A stretch of DNA of 5,800 nucleotides from Bacteroidales bacterium (GTDB taxonomy: Bacteria; Bacteroidota; Bacteroidia; Bacteroidales; F082): positions 1 to 5,800 of the forward strand of contig JADYZK010000083.1 in NCBI GenBank assembly GCA_020853175.1, in the 5' to 3' direction. Each line of letters starts with the position of its first letter. The stretch's first letter is position 1. The translations under genes were made by a program, and so were the position numbers. Below the pieces are notes generated by a model. It saw nothing but the letters and a program-made list of their open reading frames with translations. It was not told the DNA's origin and made no database searches. This document shows positions 1-5,800 of the stretch, piece after piece.

Positions 1-1528
1 CCAATTCGCCGGCTGCGGAAAGCTGCAAAGCAAAGGCTTCGAAATTTTCAATTTGCCTACGATTGCGATTGATATGGTATCCCAATCGGGTATCGAAAAA
101 AGTGTTCAGCAAGTCGAGACCTTCGCGGATGTTGCCCACCAACAGAACATTGCTGGTGTTGCTTAAATTGTCGGAAAAAGCTTTAAAGTTTTCGTTGTTG
201 GCCAAGCTGCGTCCTATTTCCTGTAAATAACGAACTTGCTCTACTGAGGCCACATTGTTACCTACAATTAAATAATTGTTTGCAATTACATAATGGAAAT
301 CAAAAATAGAGATAAAAGCAGCGCCCAAAAGTGTTGATAACATATTGGAAACCAAGGGATCGGTAATTCTTCGCACTGGTGTACCTTCCAATGGCCTACT
401 CAACAATTCCAAAGCGTTTTGAATGGTTTCAGTGTCTTTTAAGACCGCAACAAAAAACACTTTATCGTCTTTGTTTCCCGGTCGAAAGCCTAATGCCATT
501 TCACCCGAAAGTTGTTGCACAATATATTGATTTAGATCGAGTTGTGCATGAGCAGAAAGAGCTTTCACACGGGTTGAATCGGTAAAATGCGGCAGGGCAT
601 CGTTCAAATTGCTCCAGCCAAAATGCAAAAAGAGGCGAGTATCAAAAGGAATCGCCCCAAATAAAGTGGGTGCAATGGGCTCCTGACTGCTTAAAGCTGC
701 CAATACATCGTTTTTTCTTGGCAAAATAAATCCATTGAGTAGTAACTCATTGGATTTTAATGCAATATCAAACGAAGCCCAGCTGCCGGCCTGTTGGGCG
801 AGCAAGGCTGCAATCGTTTTATAGTTTTCAGAAGCATTGTTTTGAAGCAGCAGCCGCAAACGATCGGGTTGAAGATAAACAAAAGCATCTGCTTGCTTCC
901 CGCCGGTAGCTTTTAAGCGGCTAAAATCGGGTTGGAAGCTCAACTTTTCAGGTTTTTCCAACTGGAGCAAAGCCGATTCAAAGCTTTTTCGATCGTAGCC
1001 GGCAATTAACAAACCATTGGTAATACAGTAATTTAACTGGCCATTTTTGCGTTTGTCCACCAGTGTTGCGGTATTGTAATTACCAAAATCGCGTTCAATC
1101 ACTCCCACATTAGCGCCAAAGGCTTTCATGGCCATAGGCGGAATGTCATACATGTGAATTCCATTGTCCACTTTCAAGATGAAAACAAAGCCATAATCCT
1201 GCTCGTTTTCGAGCATTACGCATACAGAGGGCGAAAGGGCAAAACTTTCGCGAAACTCCTTTGAATGATAATTGAGCAAGCTATCAAAAGCAGACAAATC
1301 GTTTTGCAACGCCTTTAAGAAGTCAATTTCTCTTATTTCGGGCCAGTAAACAGTCTCGTTTTCAACCAGTTGAAAAAGAGCTCCTGTTTGAGGCAATTCG
1401 AGGATTAAGGTAGCATTAATTGGAACAGCATCGTAAGGATCTTTGGGTTGTAAGCTGGTTTTCACAACAAACAAAGCTCCAAAAACAACCACTACCGCCA
1501 GTGCCGTAAACCAGAGAATCCGTTTCAT
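1..1528 (-). CDS. Membrane-anchored DUF3352-like protein, 3' end outside the window
   Basis: This open frame is uninterrupted from ATG at 1528 to the window edge, giving 509 full codons without a stop. Residues 1-3 are MKR and residues 4-22 form one hydrophobic segment with no cysteine lipobox, so it is probably an inner-membrane anchor with the rest in the periplasm. After the anchor comes a VPINATLILEL stretch (35-45), then a long mixed alpha/beta region with no enzyme motif I recognise. SGEMALGF (341-348) and NNYLIVGNN (417-425) resemble the recurring pattern of DUF3352-like proteins, which have no known activity; this assignment is from memory of the family and is moderate. The gene lies 146 bases after rnhB and has its own promoter at 1603-1632. 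ATG 1528 was chosen because the hydrophobic segment follows at once; in the same frame the next bases upstream give no ATG close by. Substrate and partner are unknown. Confidence 0.85.
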   Translation of the reverse strand, partial: MKRILWFTALAVVVVFGALFVVKTSLQPKDPYDAVPINATLILELPQTGALFQLVENETVYWPEIREIDFLKALQNDLSAFDSLLNYHSKEFRESFALSPSVCVMLENEQDYGFVFILKVDNGIHMYDIPPMAMKAFGANVGVIERDFGNYNTATLVDKRKNGQLNYCITNGLLIAGYDRKSFESALLQLEKPEKLSFQPDFSRLKATGGKQADAFVYLQPDRLRLLLQNNASENYKTIAALLAQQAGSWASFDIALKSNELLLNGFILPRKNDVLAALSSQEPIAPTLFGAIPFDTRLFLHFGWSNLNDALPHFTDSTRVKALSAHAQLDLNQYIVQQLSGEMALGFRPGNKDDKVFFVAVLKDTETIQNALELLSRPLEGTPVRRITDPLVSNMLSTLLGAAFISIFDFHYVIANNYLIVGNNVASVEQVRYLQEIGRSLANNENFKAFSDNLSNTSNVLLVGNIREGLDLLNTFFDTRLGYHINRNRRQIENFEAFALQLSAAGEL

Positions 1529-1529
1529 G
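1517..1529 (-). repeat. 13-base direct repeat, copy over the DUF3352-like start codon
   Basis: On the minus strand the sequence CATGAAACGGATT covers the start codon and next three codons of the DUF3352-like gene. The same thirteen bases recur exactly at 1588-1600, a period of 71 bases. The flanking bases differ on both sides. The identity is certain; any function is unknown. Confidence 0.9.
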
Positions 1530-1560
1530 CCATCAATTGTTTTTTATCCATAAACTTCAT
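1525..1560 (-). other. Possible 11-codon leader frame overlapping the DUF3352-like start
   Basis: An ATG at 1560 opens a frame of eleven codons, MKFMDKKQLMA, whose TGA stop (1525-1527) overlaps the ATG of the DUF3352-like gene (1526-1528) as ATGA. This geometry allows stop-start translational coupling, in which ribosomes finishing the leader restart on the main gene. A purine-rich GAGGATGA lies about a dozen bases upstream. The frame is very short and the context is AT-rich, so it could easily arise by chance; there is no evidence that it is translated. Confidence 0.2.
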
Positions 1561-1587
1561 TGTCGAAAAAACTCATCCTCGCTCAGC

Positions 1588-1600
1588 AATCCGTTTCATG
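1588..1600 (-). repeat. 13-base direct repeat, upstream copy with a decoy start
   Basis: This is the second exact copy of CATGAAACGGATT, upstream of the DUF3352-like gene. Its ATG (1599) opens only an eight-codon frame, MKRIAERG, ending in TGA at 1573-1575. It sits a few bases downstream of the predicted -7 element at 1603-1610, so a transcript from that promoter would begin at or very near this ATG. Confidence 0.9.
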
Positions 1601-1602
1601 GT

Positions 1603-1632
1603 CAAAAATAAGGATAAATGAATCAGCAACAA
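1603..1632 (-). promoter_or_regulatory. Bacteroidota-type promoter for the DUF3352-like gene
   Basis: On the minus strand TATTTTTG (1610 to 1603) matches all six defined positions of the Bacteroidota -7 consensus TAnnTTTG. A TTG at 1632-1630 lies exactly 19 bases upstream, within the spacing known for the -33 element in this phylum. The expected transcript start is near 1596-1599, leaving a leader of roughly 70 bases before the gene's ATG at 1528. The element lies just beyond the rnhB stop, which is where a promoter for the last gene would be expected. Confidence 0.65.
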
Positions 1633-1674
1633 CAGTATCCATTGATTAAAAGCCATCGCCACTCCATTTACGCA

Positions 1675-2277
1675 TCACCATTCAAGTTGGCACTGCACCC
1701 CCATATTGAACGAACGACGGTGATGCGGCGTAATTCCATTGCTGGTGATGCCCCGACGGTGTTCTATGGTAGGATAGCCTTTGTTGCGTTGCCAATTGTA
1801 AGCCGGAAATTGTTGGTGCATCTGGATCATTAAAAAGTCGCGTTCAGTTTTGGCAAGAATAGACGCTGCTGCAATGGAGCGAAACAAGGCATCGCCGCCA
1901 ATAACGCATTGGTGGACAATGGCGGGATAGGCATTGAATCTGTTACCATCAACAAGAAGCAATTGTGGAGTTATAGTAAGCTGGTTTACAGCCCTGTGCA
2001 TGGCGAGAAAAGAAGCATTTAAAATGTTGATTTCATCAATTTCTTCCACCGAAGCATTACCGATACCCCAGGCCAGGGCATGTGTCAAAACCCATTCTCG
2101 TAACAAAATCCGTTTGGTTTCAGAGAGTTTTTTGGAGTCGTTGAGCAGCGGATGATCAGCATCGGGAGGTAAAATTACTGCTGCTGCCACCACAGGTCCG
2201 GCCAAACATCCGCGTCCAGCTTCATCAAGACCGGCTTCGAGCAGCCGTGACTGATAAAAGGCTTGAAGCACACTCAT
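1675..2277 (-). CDS. rnhB: Ribonuclease HII
   Basis: Ribonuclease HII cuts the RNA strand of RNA/DNA hybrids and starts removal of single ribonucleotides misinserted in DNA; it is a cytoplasmic metal-dependent enzyme. The 200-residue length is normal for the family. The N-terminal motif GLDEAGRG (16-23) supplies the first two catalytic acids D18 and E19, LNDSKKLS (45-52) is the conserved loop, VDGNR (109-113) supplies D110, and GGD (127-129) supplies D129, completing the DEDD set as judged against the remembered E. coli protein. SIAAASILAK (134-143), KGYPT and the C-terminal HHRRSF are also family signatures. The ATG overlaps the stop of the preceding membrane-protein gene by four bases (ATGA), so translation is probably coupled. 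No truncation or missing key residue is seen. Confidence 0.97.
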   Translation of the reverse strand: MSVLQAFYQSRLLEAGLDEAGRGCLAGPVVAAAVILPPDADHPLLNDSKKLSETKRILLREWVLTHALAWGIGNASVEEIDEINILNASFLAMHRAVNQLTITPQLLLVDGNRFNAYPAIVHQCVIGGDALFRSIAAASILAKTERDFLMIQMHQQFPAYNWQRNKGYPTIEHRRGITSNGITPHHRRSFNMGVQCQLEW

Positions 2278-3257
2278 GGCAACAAAACATAATAGTTGTT
2301 GAGCAAGGCGGTTGCCAAAAGAAAAGCCAAAAACAGTTGCGCAGTCAGGTATTTCTTGATATAAGTATAACTAAAAGCCAAGTAAACCGCCAAAGGGATG
2401 AACACCACCATGCGCTGCATCAAAGTGCCGTGCTGATAAAATAAGGGGAAAAATCCAATCAGCAGCAGTACATTCATAAGGGCTTTTCGCTTTCTGATGG
2501 AGATGTTATTGTCAACCAAATTGCTGTATGATAAGCTGATAGCCTTTGAAACCATCAGGAAAAGTAATCCCAGAGAAACCCAACTATAGGCAGAAACTTC
2601 GGGCATTGTCAAATGAAATGAAGAGGGTAAGCTGAGATACATTTTTGCTTCACCCAACAGTTTATTTTGCATAAAATACACCACTGCCAACAAAAGGTAG
2701 GGAATCAAAAAACCAATCAAGGGAATGAGCCAAAGCCTCAAATGAATGATGCGAAGCACGAAAAGACTTAAAAAAATCCATAGCAGCAGCACCGCAAGCG
2801 GGAAATAAACCATGGAGGCCAAGGCGATAAAGAAAGCTACTTTAAAGATAGAAAGCTCATTGCTGGTGTGTTCATACATTTTGAACATTACCGAAATGGC
2901 AAATAAAACCAAAGGCATGGCCAGCAACAGCGGGTACATGACCGTTTGATCGGGTGATAGGCTCATCAAAACAACAAAAACAAAGGTTCCTAATGAAGAA
3001 ACACGCCCGATAAGATGATGTGAAGCCAAAATTTGATTGAATAAAAATGCTTGAAAAAGCAGATAAATAAATGAAAAAATGATTGTTACATGCGGATAAA
3101 GGAGGAAATAGGGGTACAAAAAAGTATAAATAGGCGAAATGTTGTCGGCAACCACCGCTGCCGGTGCACGCAGCAGGGAAGGCAGCCAAAGAAGGGCAGC
3201 AATAAAAACGATGAATATGTATTGTGCCAGAAAACTCGAACGCAAAAAACGAATCAT
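2274..3257 (-). CDS. Polytopic membrane protein, DUF6427-like
   Basis: This 327-residue protein is almost entirely hydrophobic, with about ten likely membrane helices, for example near 12-29, 57-75, 87-101, 106-125, 137-157, 158-170, 175-196, 224-242, 258-273, 281-297 and 304-322. A short polar loop around 245-258 carries a basic cluster, SIRKRK (253-258). I recognise no transporter or enzyme signature. Its size, helix pattern and the basic loop before a late helix resemble the DUF6427 family of Bacteroidota, an assignment made from memory and not certain. The ATG at 3257 begins 10 bases after the purD stop, and the stop overlaps the rnhB start, so the gene is embedded in an operon. The start gives MIRFLRSS, a basic N terminus that suits a cytoplasmic end. 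Function is unknown; a role in envelope biology is only a guess from the upstream glycosyltransferase. Confidence 0.85.
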   Translation of the reverse strand: MIRFLRSSFLAQYIFIVFIAALLWLPSLLRAPAAVVADNISPIYTFLYPYFLLYPHVTIIFSFIYLLFQAFLFNQILASHHLIGRVSSLGTFVFVVLMSLSPDQTVMYPLLLAMPLVLFAISVMFKMYEHTSNELSIFKVAFFIALASMVYFPLAVLLLWIFLSLFVLRIIHLRLWLIPLIGFLIPYLLLAVVYFMQNKLLGEAKMYLSLPSSFHLTMPEVSAYSWVSLGLLFLMVSKAISLSYSNLVDNNISIRKRKALMNVLLLIGFFPLFYQHGTLMQRMVVFIPLAVYLAFSYTYIKKYLTAQLFLAFLLATALLNNYYVLLP

Positions 3258-3267
3258 CGCGAAAATT

Positions 3268-4584
3268 TTAAACAGGTTTGTAATTCAACAAATCGGCTCC
3301 AATGTCTGTTCTAAAATAGCGGCCTTGGAAAGCAATCCGTTCGGCATTCAAAAAAGCTGTAGCCCTTGCCATTTCAAGAGAAGAATCTAAGGCAGTTACA
3401 GCTATCACTCTTCCTCCGGCAGTTTTCACCTTTTCGGTGGCAATGTCAAAACTGGTTCCGGCATGAAAAACTGCGCAATCGCTCACCTGATTCAAACCTT
3501 CTATCAACCTTCCTTTTCTATATTCACCGGGGTAGCCTTCGGAAACGAGCATCACGGTAACAGCCACTCTTTCATCGGTTTCAACTTGAATTTGATCCAA
3601 CCGACCATCAGCACAGGCTTGTAACACATCGAAAAAATCCGATTTAATGCGCGGCAGAATACACTCGGTTTCGGGGTCGCCCAGGCGTACGTTGTATTCA
3701 ATCACAAACGGATTACCTGCCACATTCATCAAACCTAGAAAAATGAAACCTTTGTAGTCAATATGCTCATCTATAAGCCCTTGTATAGTGGGTAAAATAA
3801 TTTGCTCCTTCACCTTGTCGAAAAAAAGCTTATCGGCAAAAACCACCGGCGAAACAGCACCCATACCCCCTGTGTTGGGGCCTGTGTCGCCTACTCCTAT
3901 GCGTTTGTAATCTTTGGCAGAAGGCAATAGTTGGTAATTTTTTCCATCGGTAAGCACAAAAACCGACAATTCGATGCCTTGTAAAAACTCTTCAATCACC
4001 ACCACATCGGAGGCTTTTCCGAACTTACCTTCGAGCATAGCTTGCAACTCCGCTTTGGCCTCATCGAGGGTATCGAGGATAACGACACCTTTTCCTGATG
4101 CCAATCCGTCTGCTTTTAAAACAAAAGGTGACTTCAACGTATCAAGAAACCGCAATCCTTCGTCAATTTGGTTGGCTTTTACCGCAAGATAGGCCGCCGT
4201 AGGAATGTGATGACGCTGCATAAACGCCTTGGCGAAGGCTTTGCTGCCTTCGAGCATGGCGCCTTTTTGGGTTGGCCCAATGACAGCAATTTTTTGAAGC
4301 ATGGTGTCATGATGAAAAAAATCGGTAATCCCTTCTACTAAAGGTAGTTCGGGACCGACCACCACCATATCAATTTCGTTTTCAACACAAAAATGTTTGA
4401 TTTGCAGAAAATCGGTCACATCAATCGGGACGTTGGTGGCCACGGCAGCTGTTCCGGCATTTCCGGGGGCTACGAATAAAGCGTGGGGATGCTTGCTCTG
4501 TTTGAGTTTCCAGGCGAGGGCATGTTCACGACCGCCGGCCCCGAGGATTAGAATTTTCGTTAGCTGTTGATTCATCGGTGTCAT
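3268..4584 (-). CDS. purD: Phosphoribosylamine--glycine ligase (GAR synthetase)
   Basis: PurD joins glycine to 5-phosphoribosylamine using ATP, the second step of de novo purine synthesis, in the cytoplasm. The 438 residues fit the family, which is usually 420-430 long. In order there are an N-terminal fold with GAGGREHA (15-22) and VVGPELPLVEGI (76-87), then an ATP-grasp domain with LKADGLASGKGV (156-167), IEEF (197-200), PSAKDYKR (221-228), GPNTGGMGA (235-243) and EYNVRLGDPET (296-306) carrying the metal-binding acid and Asn. The C-terminal domain shows SEGYPGEYRKG (348-358) and a final RTDIG (425-429). ATG 4584 is the farthest possible start because TAA (4585-4587) directly precedes it; ATG 4575 (residue 4) is an equally plausible start. 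The gene begins inside the 3' end of the glycosyltransferase gene and ends 10 bases before the DUF6427-like gene. Nothing catalytic appears to be missing. Confidence 0.97.
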   Translation of the reverse strand: MTPMNQQLTKILILGAGGREHALAWKLKQSKHPHALFVAPGNAGTAAVATNVPIDVTDFLQIKHFCVENEIDMVVVGPELPLVEGITDFFHHDTMLQKIAVIGPTQKGAMLEGSKAFAKAFMQRHHIPTAAYLAVKANQIDEGLRFLDTLKSPFVLKADGLASGKGVVILDTLDEAKAELQAMLEGKFGKASDVVVIEEFLQGIELSVFVLTDGKNYQLLPSAKDYKRIGVGDTGPNTGGMGAVSPVVFADKLFFDKVKEQIILPTIQGLIDEHIDYKGFIFLGLMNVAGNPFVIEYNVRLGDPETECILPRIKSDFFDVLQACADGRLDQIQVETDERVAVTVMLVSEGYPGEYRKGRLIEGLNQVSDCAVFHAGTSFDIATEKVKTAGGRVIAVTALDSSLEMARATAFLNAERIAFQGRYFRTDIGADLLNYKPV

Positions 4585-5725
4585 TTATAGCAGTTTTGAT
4601 ACAATTCCAGAGGCGATTGGCAGCACCATCCCAGCTGAAAAAAGCTGAACGTTGCAGCCCTTTGGCAATTAATTCTTTACGCAGATCGGCGTTTCCGGCC
4701 ATTGATTCCATGGCTCTGGCTATCGCTTCAATGTCGAAAGGATCGGCGAGAAGCGCGGCATCGGCAGCCACTTCAGGCATAGAGGTTACGTTGGAGGTAA
4801 TCACCGGAACCCCACAGCGGAAGGCTTCGAGAATAGGAATTCCAAAGCCTTCAAAATAAGACATATACGTTAAAGCTAATGCAGAAGCGATCACTCTGTG
4901 CAAGGCTTCGGCATCCAATCGTCCACAAAAAATCACCTCGTCTTTAAACTTCATGCCTTCAAAAGCCTCACGGATGGGTTCGGTCCACCATTTTTTTTCG
5001 CCCACAACAACGAGTTTCACAGATAAGTCCGTGTTTTGACAAAACAAGTCGTAAGCAGCAAACAAGCGGGCCAAATTTTTTCGTGGATGCAACGAGCCCA
5101 CAAACAAAAAGTAGGGGCTGCCGTCAGCATATTGCAGGCGCGTAATTTCGATATCGGCAGCAGCCAATGGCGTAAACTTTTCATTTACACCATTATATAC
5201 AACGTCCACCTTATCGGCATCAACGCCATATAAAGCTACAATATCATTCTTTGAGAAATTAGAAACTGTTGCAATTCGCTTTGCTTTGCGGGCGTACCGC
5301 GGAAAAAACCACCGATAATGCAACCTTGGTGCTAAAGGCAAATCTTCGGGAAAGTGCTCAAAATTAAGGTCATGTATTACAGCAAGTGAAGGCGTCTTGG
5401 TTCGCAAACTTAAATAGCCATCGGGCGAAAGAAAAAGATCGGGCTTGATTTTTTTCAGCACCCGCCACACTGACCACTCAAACCAAATGATAAAAAGCAG
5501 GGGATGGCGCGCCGGAGGACCAATGACCACCGGATGCACATTGGGCGCAAAAATAAAAGAGGCATGGGGCTGCCGATCGAACAGAAAATAGAAATCCACC
5601 TCGGGATGCGAATGGGTGATGCGCCTCAAGGTTTCATACGAAAACCAGCCAATCCCTTCCAACTTATTGTGGATGAGCAGCCGCGTATTGACAACAATTT
5701 TAAGTGATTCTTTTTTTATGCTCAA
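4526..5725 (-). CDS. GT4-type glycosyltransferase with TTG start
   Basis: This 399-residue protein is a GT-B fold glycosyltransferase that would move a sugar from a nucleotide donor to a glycan or lipid acceptor at the cytoplasmic face of the membrane. The N-terminal domain opens with LKIVVNTRLLI (8-18), with VIHDL (116-120). The donor domain has FVGSLHPRKN (208-217) and FEGFGIPILE (291-300), where E292 and E300 form the EX7E motif of the family, followed by GVPVITSN (305-312) and MPEVAADAA (316-324). PRKN is common in mannosyltransferase-like members, but donor and acceptor cannot be told. The start is TTG at 5725: an in-frame TAG lies at 5741-5743 and no ATG or GTG lies between; the next in-frame Met is residue 258. 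The usual domain ends near residue 380; residues 381-399, rich in N, D, S and R, are encoded within the overlap with purD. It is the first gene of the string and lies divergent from the gene at 5770. Confidence 0.93.
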   Translation of the reverse strand: MSIKKESLKIVVNTRLLIHNKLEGIGWFSYETLRRITHSHPEVDFYFLFDRQPHASFIFAPNVHPVVIGPPARHPLLFIIWFEWSVWRVLKKIKPDLFLSPDGYLSLRTKTPSLAVIHDLNFEHFPEDLPLAPRLHYRWFFPRYARKAKRIATVSNFSKNDIVALYGVDADKVDVVYNGVNEKFTPLAAADIEITRLQYADGSPYFLFVGSLHPRKNLARLFAAYDLFCQNTDLSVKLVVVGEKKWWTEPIREAFEGMKFKDEVIFCGRLDAEALHRVIASALALTYMSYFEGFGIPILEAFRCGVPVITSNVTSMPEVAADAALLADPFDIEAIARAMESMAGNADLRKELIAKGLQRSAFFSWDGAANRLWNCIKTAINDTDESTANENSNPRGRRS

Positions 5726-5741
5726 GCTGTTTGAATAATCC

Positions 5742-5749
5742 TAACTTTG
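5742..5749 (+). promoter_or_regulatory. -7 promoter element for the plus-strand gene at 5770
   Basis: TAACTTTG matches every defined position of the Bacteroidota -7 consensus TAnnTTTG and is followed by CGGC. It ends 20 bases before the ATG at 5770, predicting a transcript start near 5753-5756 and a short AT-rich leader. No clear TTG stands at the expected -33 distance; the region about 19 bases upstream is a T-tract inside the start of the glycosyltransferase gene. Confidence 0.55.
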
Positions 5750-5752
5750 CGG

Positions 5753-5760
5753 CAAATATC
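5753..5760 (-). promoter_or_regulatory. Weak candidate -7 element for the glycosyltransferase operon
   Basis: On the minus strand GATATTTG agrees with TAnnTTTG at five of six defined positions. It would start transcription near 5747, about 20 bases before the TTG start codon at 5725. No TTG is found at the expected -33 spacing, so this is only the best candidate in the 44-base intergenic gap; the operon may instead rely on an element beyond it. Confidence 0.25.
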
Positions 5761-5769
5761 TTAAATAAA

Positions 5770-5800
5770 ATGAAGTCGAGGGTAAAAAAGATACTGCAAC
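5770..5800 (+). CDS. Start of an unidentified plus-strand gene, cut by the window edge
   Basis: ATG at 5770 opens a frame of ten codons, MKSRVKKILQ, that continues off the right end. The start is supported by the exact -7 promoter element 20 bases upstream and by the AT-rich TTAAATAAA just before the ATG, the usual form of a Bacteroidota translation start without a Shine-Dalgarno sequence. The visible residues are basic and could begin an amphipathic helix. Ten residues do not allow a product to be named. The gene is divergent from the glycosyltransferase, and the two share a 44-base intergenic region. Confidence 0.5.
   Translation, partial: MKSRVKKILQ

Noticed and set aside
301..308. A minus-strand TATTTTTG octamer matching the -7 consensus.
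   Set aside because: It lies deep within the DUF3352-like coding sequence with no gene start near it on that strand, so it is probably chance in AT-rich DNA.
1633..1674. Possible terminator after rnhB, ending in a TTTT run on the minus strand.
   Set aside because: No stable inverted repeat could be paired before the short T run, so a factor-independent terminator is not supported.
1934..2155. Plus-strand frames opposite rnhB, including 1618-1833 and 1934-2155.
   Set aside because: They are antisense to a clear rnhB gene or its 3' flank and show no recognisable protein features.
2872..3189. A 105-codon minus-strand frame within the DUF6427-like gene.
   Set aside because: It lies wholly inside the longer membrane-protein frame, which has coherent helices and fits the operon spacing; the alternative frame shows no domain.
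4526..4620. A frameshift disrupting the end of the glycosyltransferase.
   Set aside because: The frame stays family-like up to about residue 380 and purD is intact, so the long overlap is better explained by a displaced stop codon than by a broken gene.
4578..4859. A 93-codon plus-strand frame opposite the glycosyltransferase.
   Set aside because: It is antisense to the conserved EX7E region of the glycosyltransferase, and its alanine- and serine-rich composition is what that antisense frame would give.

Overview
The window looks like chromosomal DNA from a member of the Bacteroidota. Three things point there. The -7 promoter element TAnnTTTG typical of that phylum occurs exactly in front of two genes. 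Shine-Dalgarno sequences are largely absent before the starts. Two membrane proteins resemble families I associate with Bacteroidota (a DUF6427-like polytopic protein and a DUF3352-like anchored protein next to rnhB). I cannot place it below phylum level from this sequence.

Layout, reading the minus strand from right to left: a GT4-type glycosyltransferase (5725-4526), purD for glycinamide ribonucleotide synthetase (4584-3268), a polytopic membrane protein of the DUF6427 type (3257-2274), rnhB for ribonuclease HII (2277-1675), and after a 146-base gap a large membrane-anchored DUF3352-like protein (1528 to beyond base 1, at least 509 residues, 3' end missing). At the right edge the first ten codons of a plus-strand gene begin at 5770, divergent from the glycosyltransferase.

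The first four minus-strand genes are packed as one likely operon: a 59-base overlap between the glycosyltransferase and purD, a 10-base gap, then a 4-base ATGA overlap. Their roles are unrelated in an obvious biochemical sense (surface glycan synthesis, purine synthesis, an unknown membrane function, RNA/DNA hybrid repair), so this reads as a housekeeping gene string rather than one pathway. The DUF3352-like gene has its own well-formed promoter (TTG, 19 bases, TATTTTTG) and can be transcribed alone.

I found no CRISPR array, tRNA, rRNA, insertion sequence, toxin-antitoxin pair, defence system or convincing terminator. No stretch over 300 bases lacks a gene. The least ordinary part is the 146-base gap before the DUF3352-like gene: a consensus promoter whose predicted transcript start falls almost on a duplicate of the gene's own first codons (13-base exact repeat), followed by a short open frame whose stop overlaps the real start codon. 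I see no strong case for a new biological system here; the two uncharacterised membrane proteins are the main unknowns.
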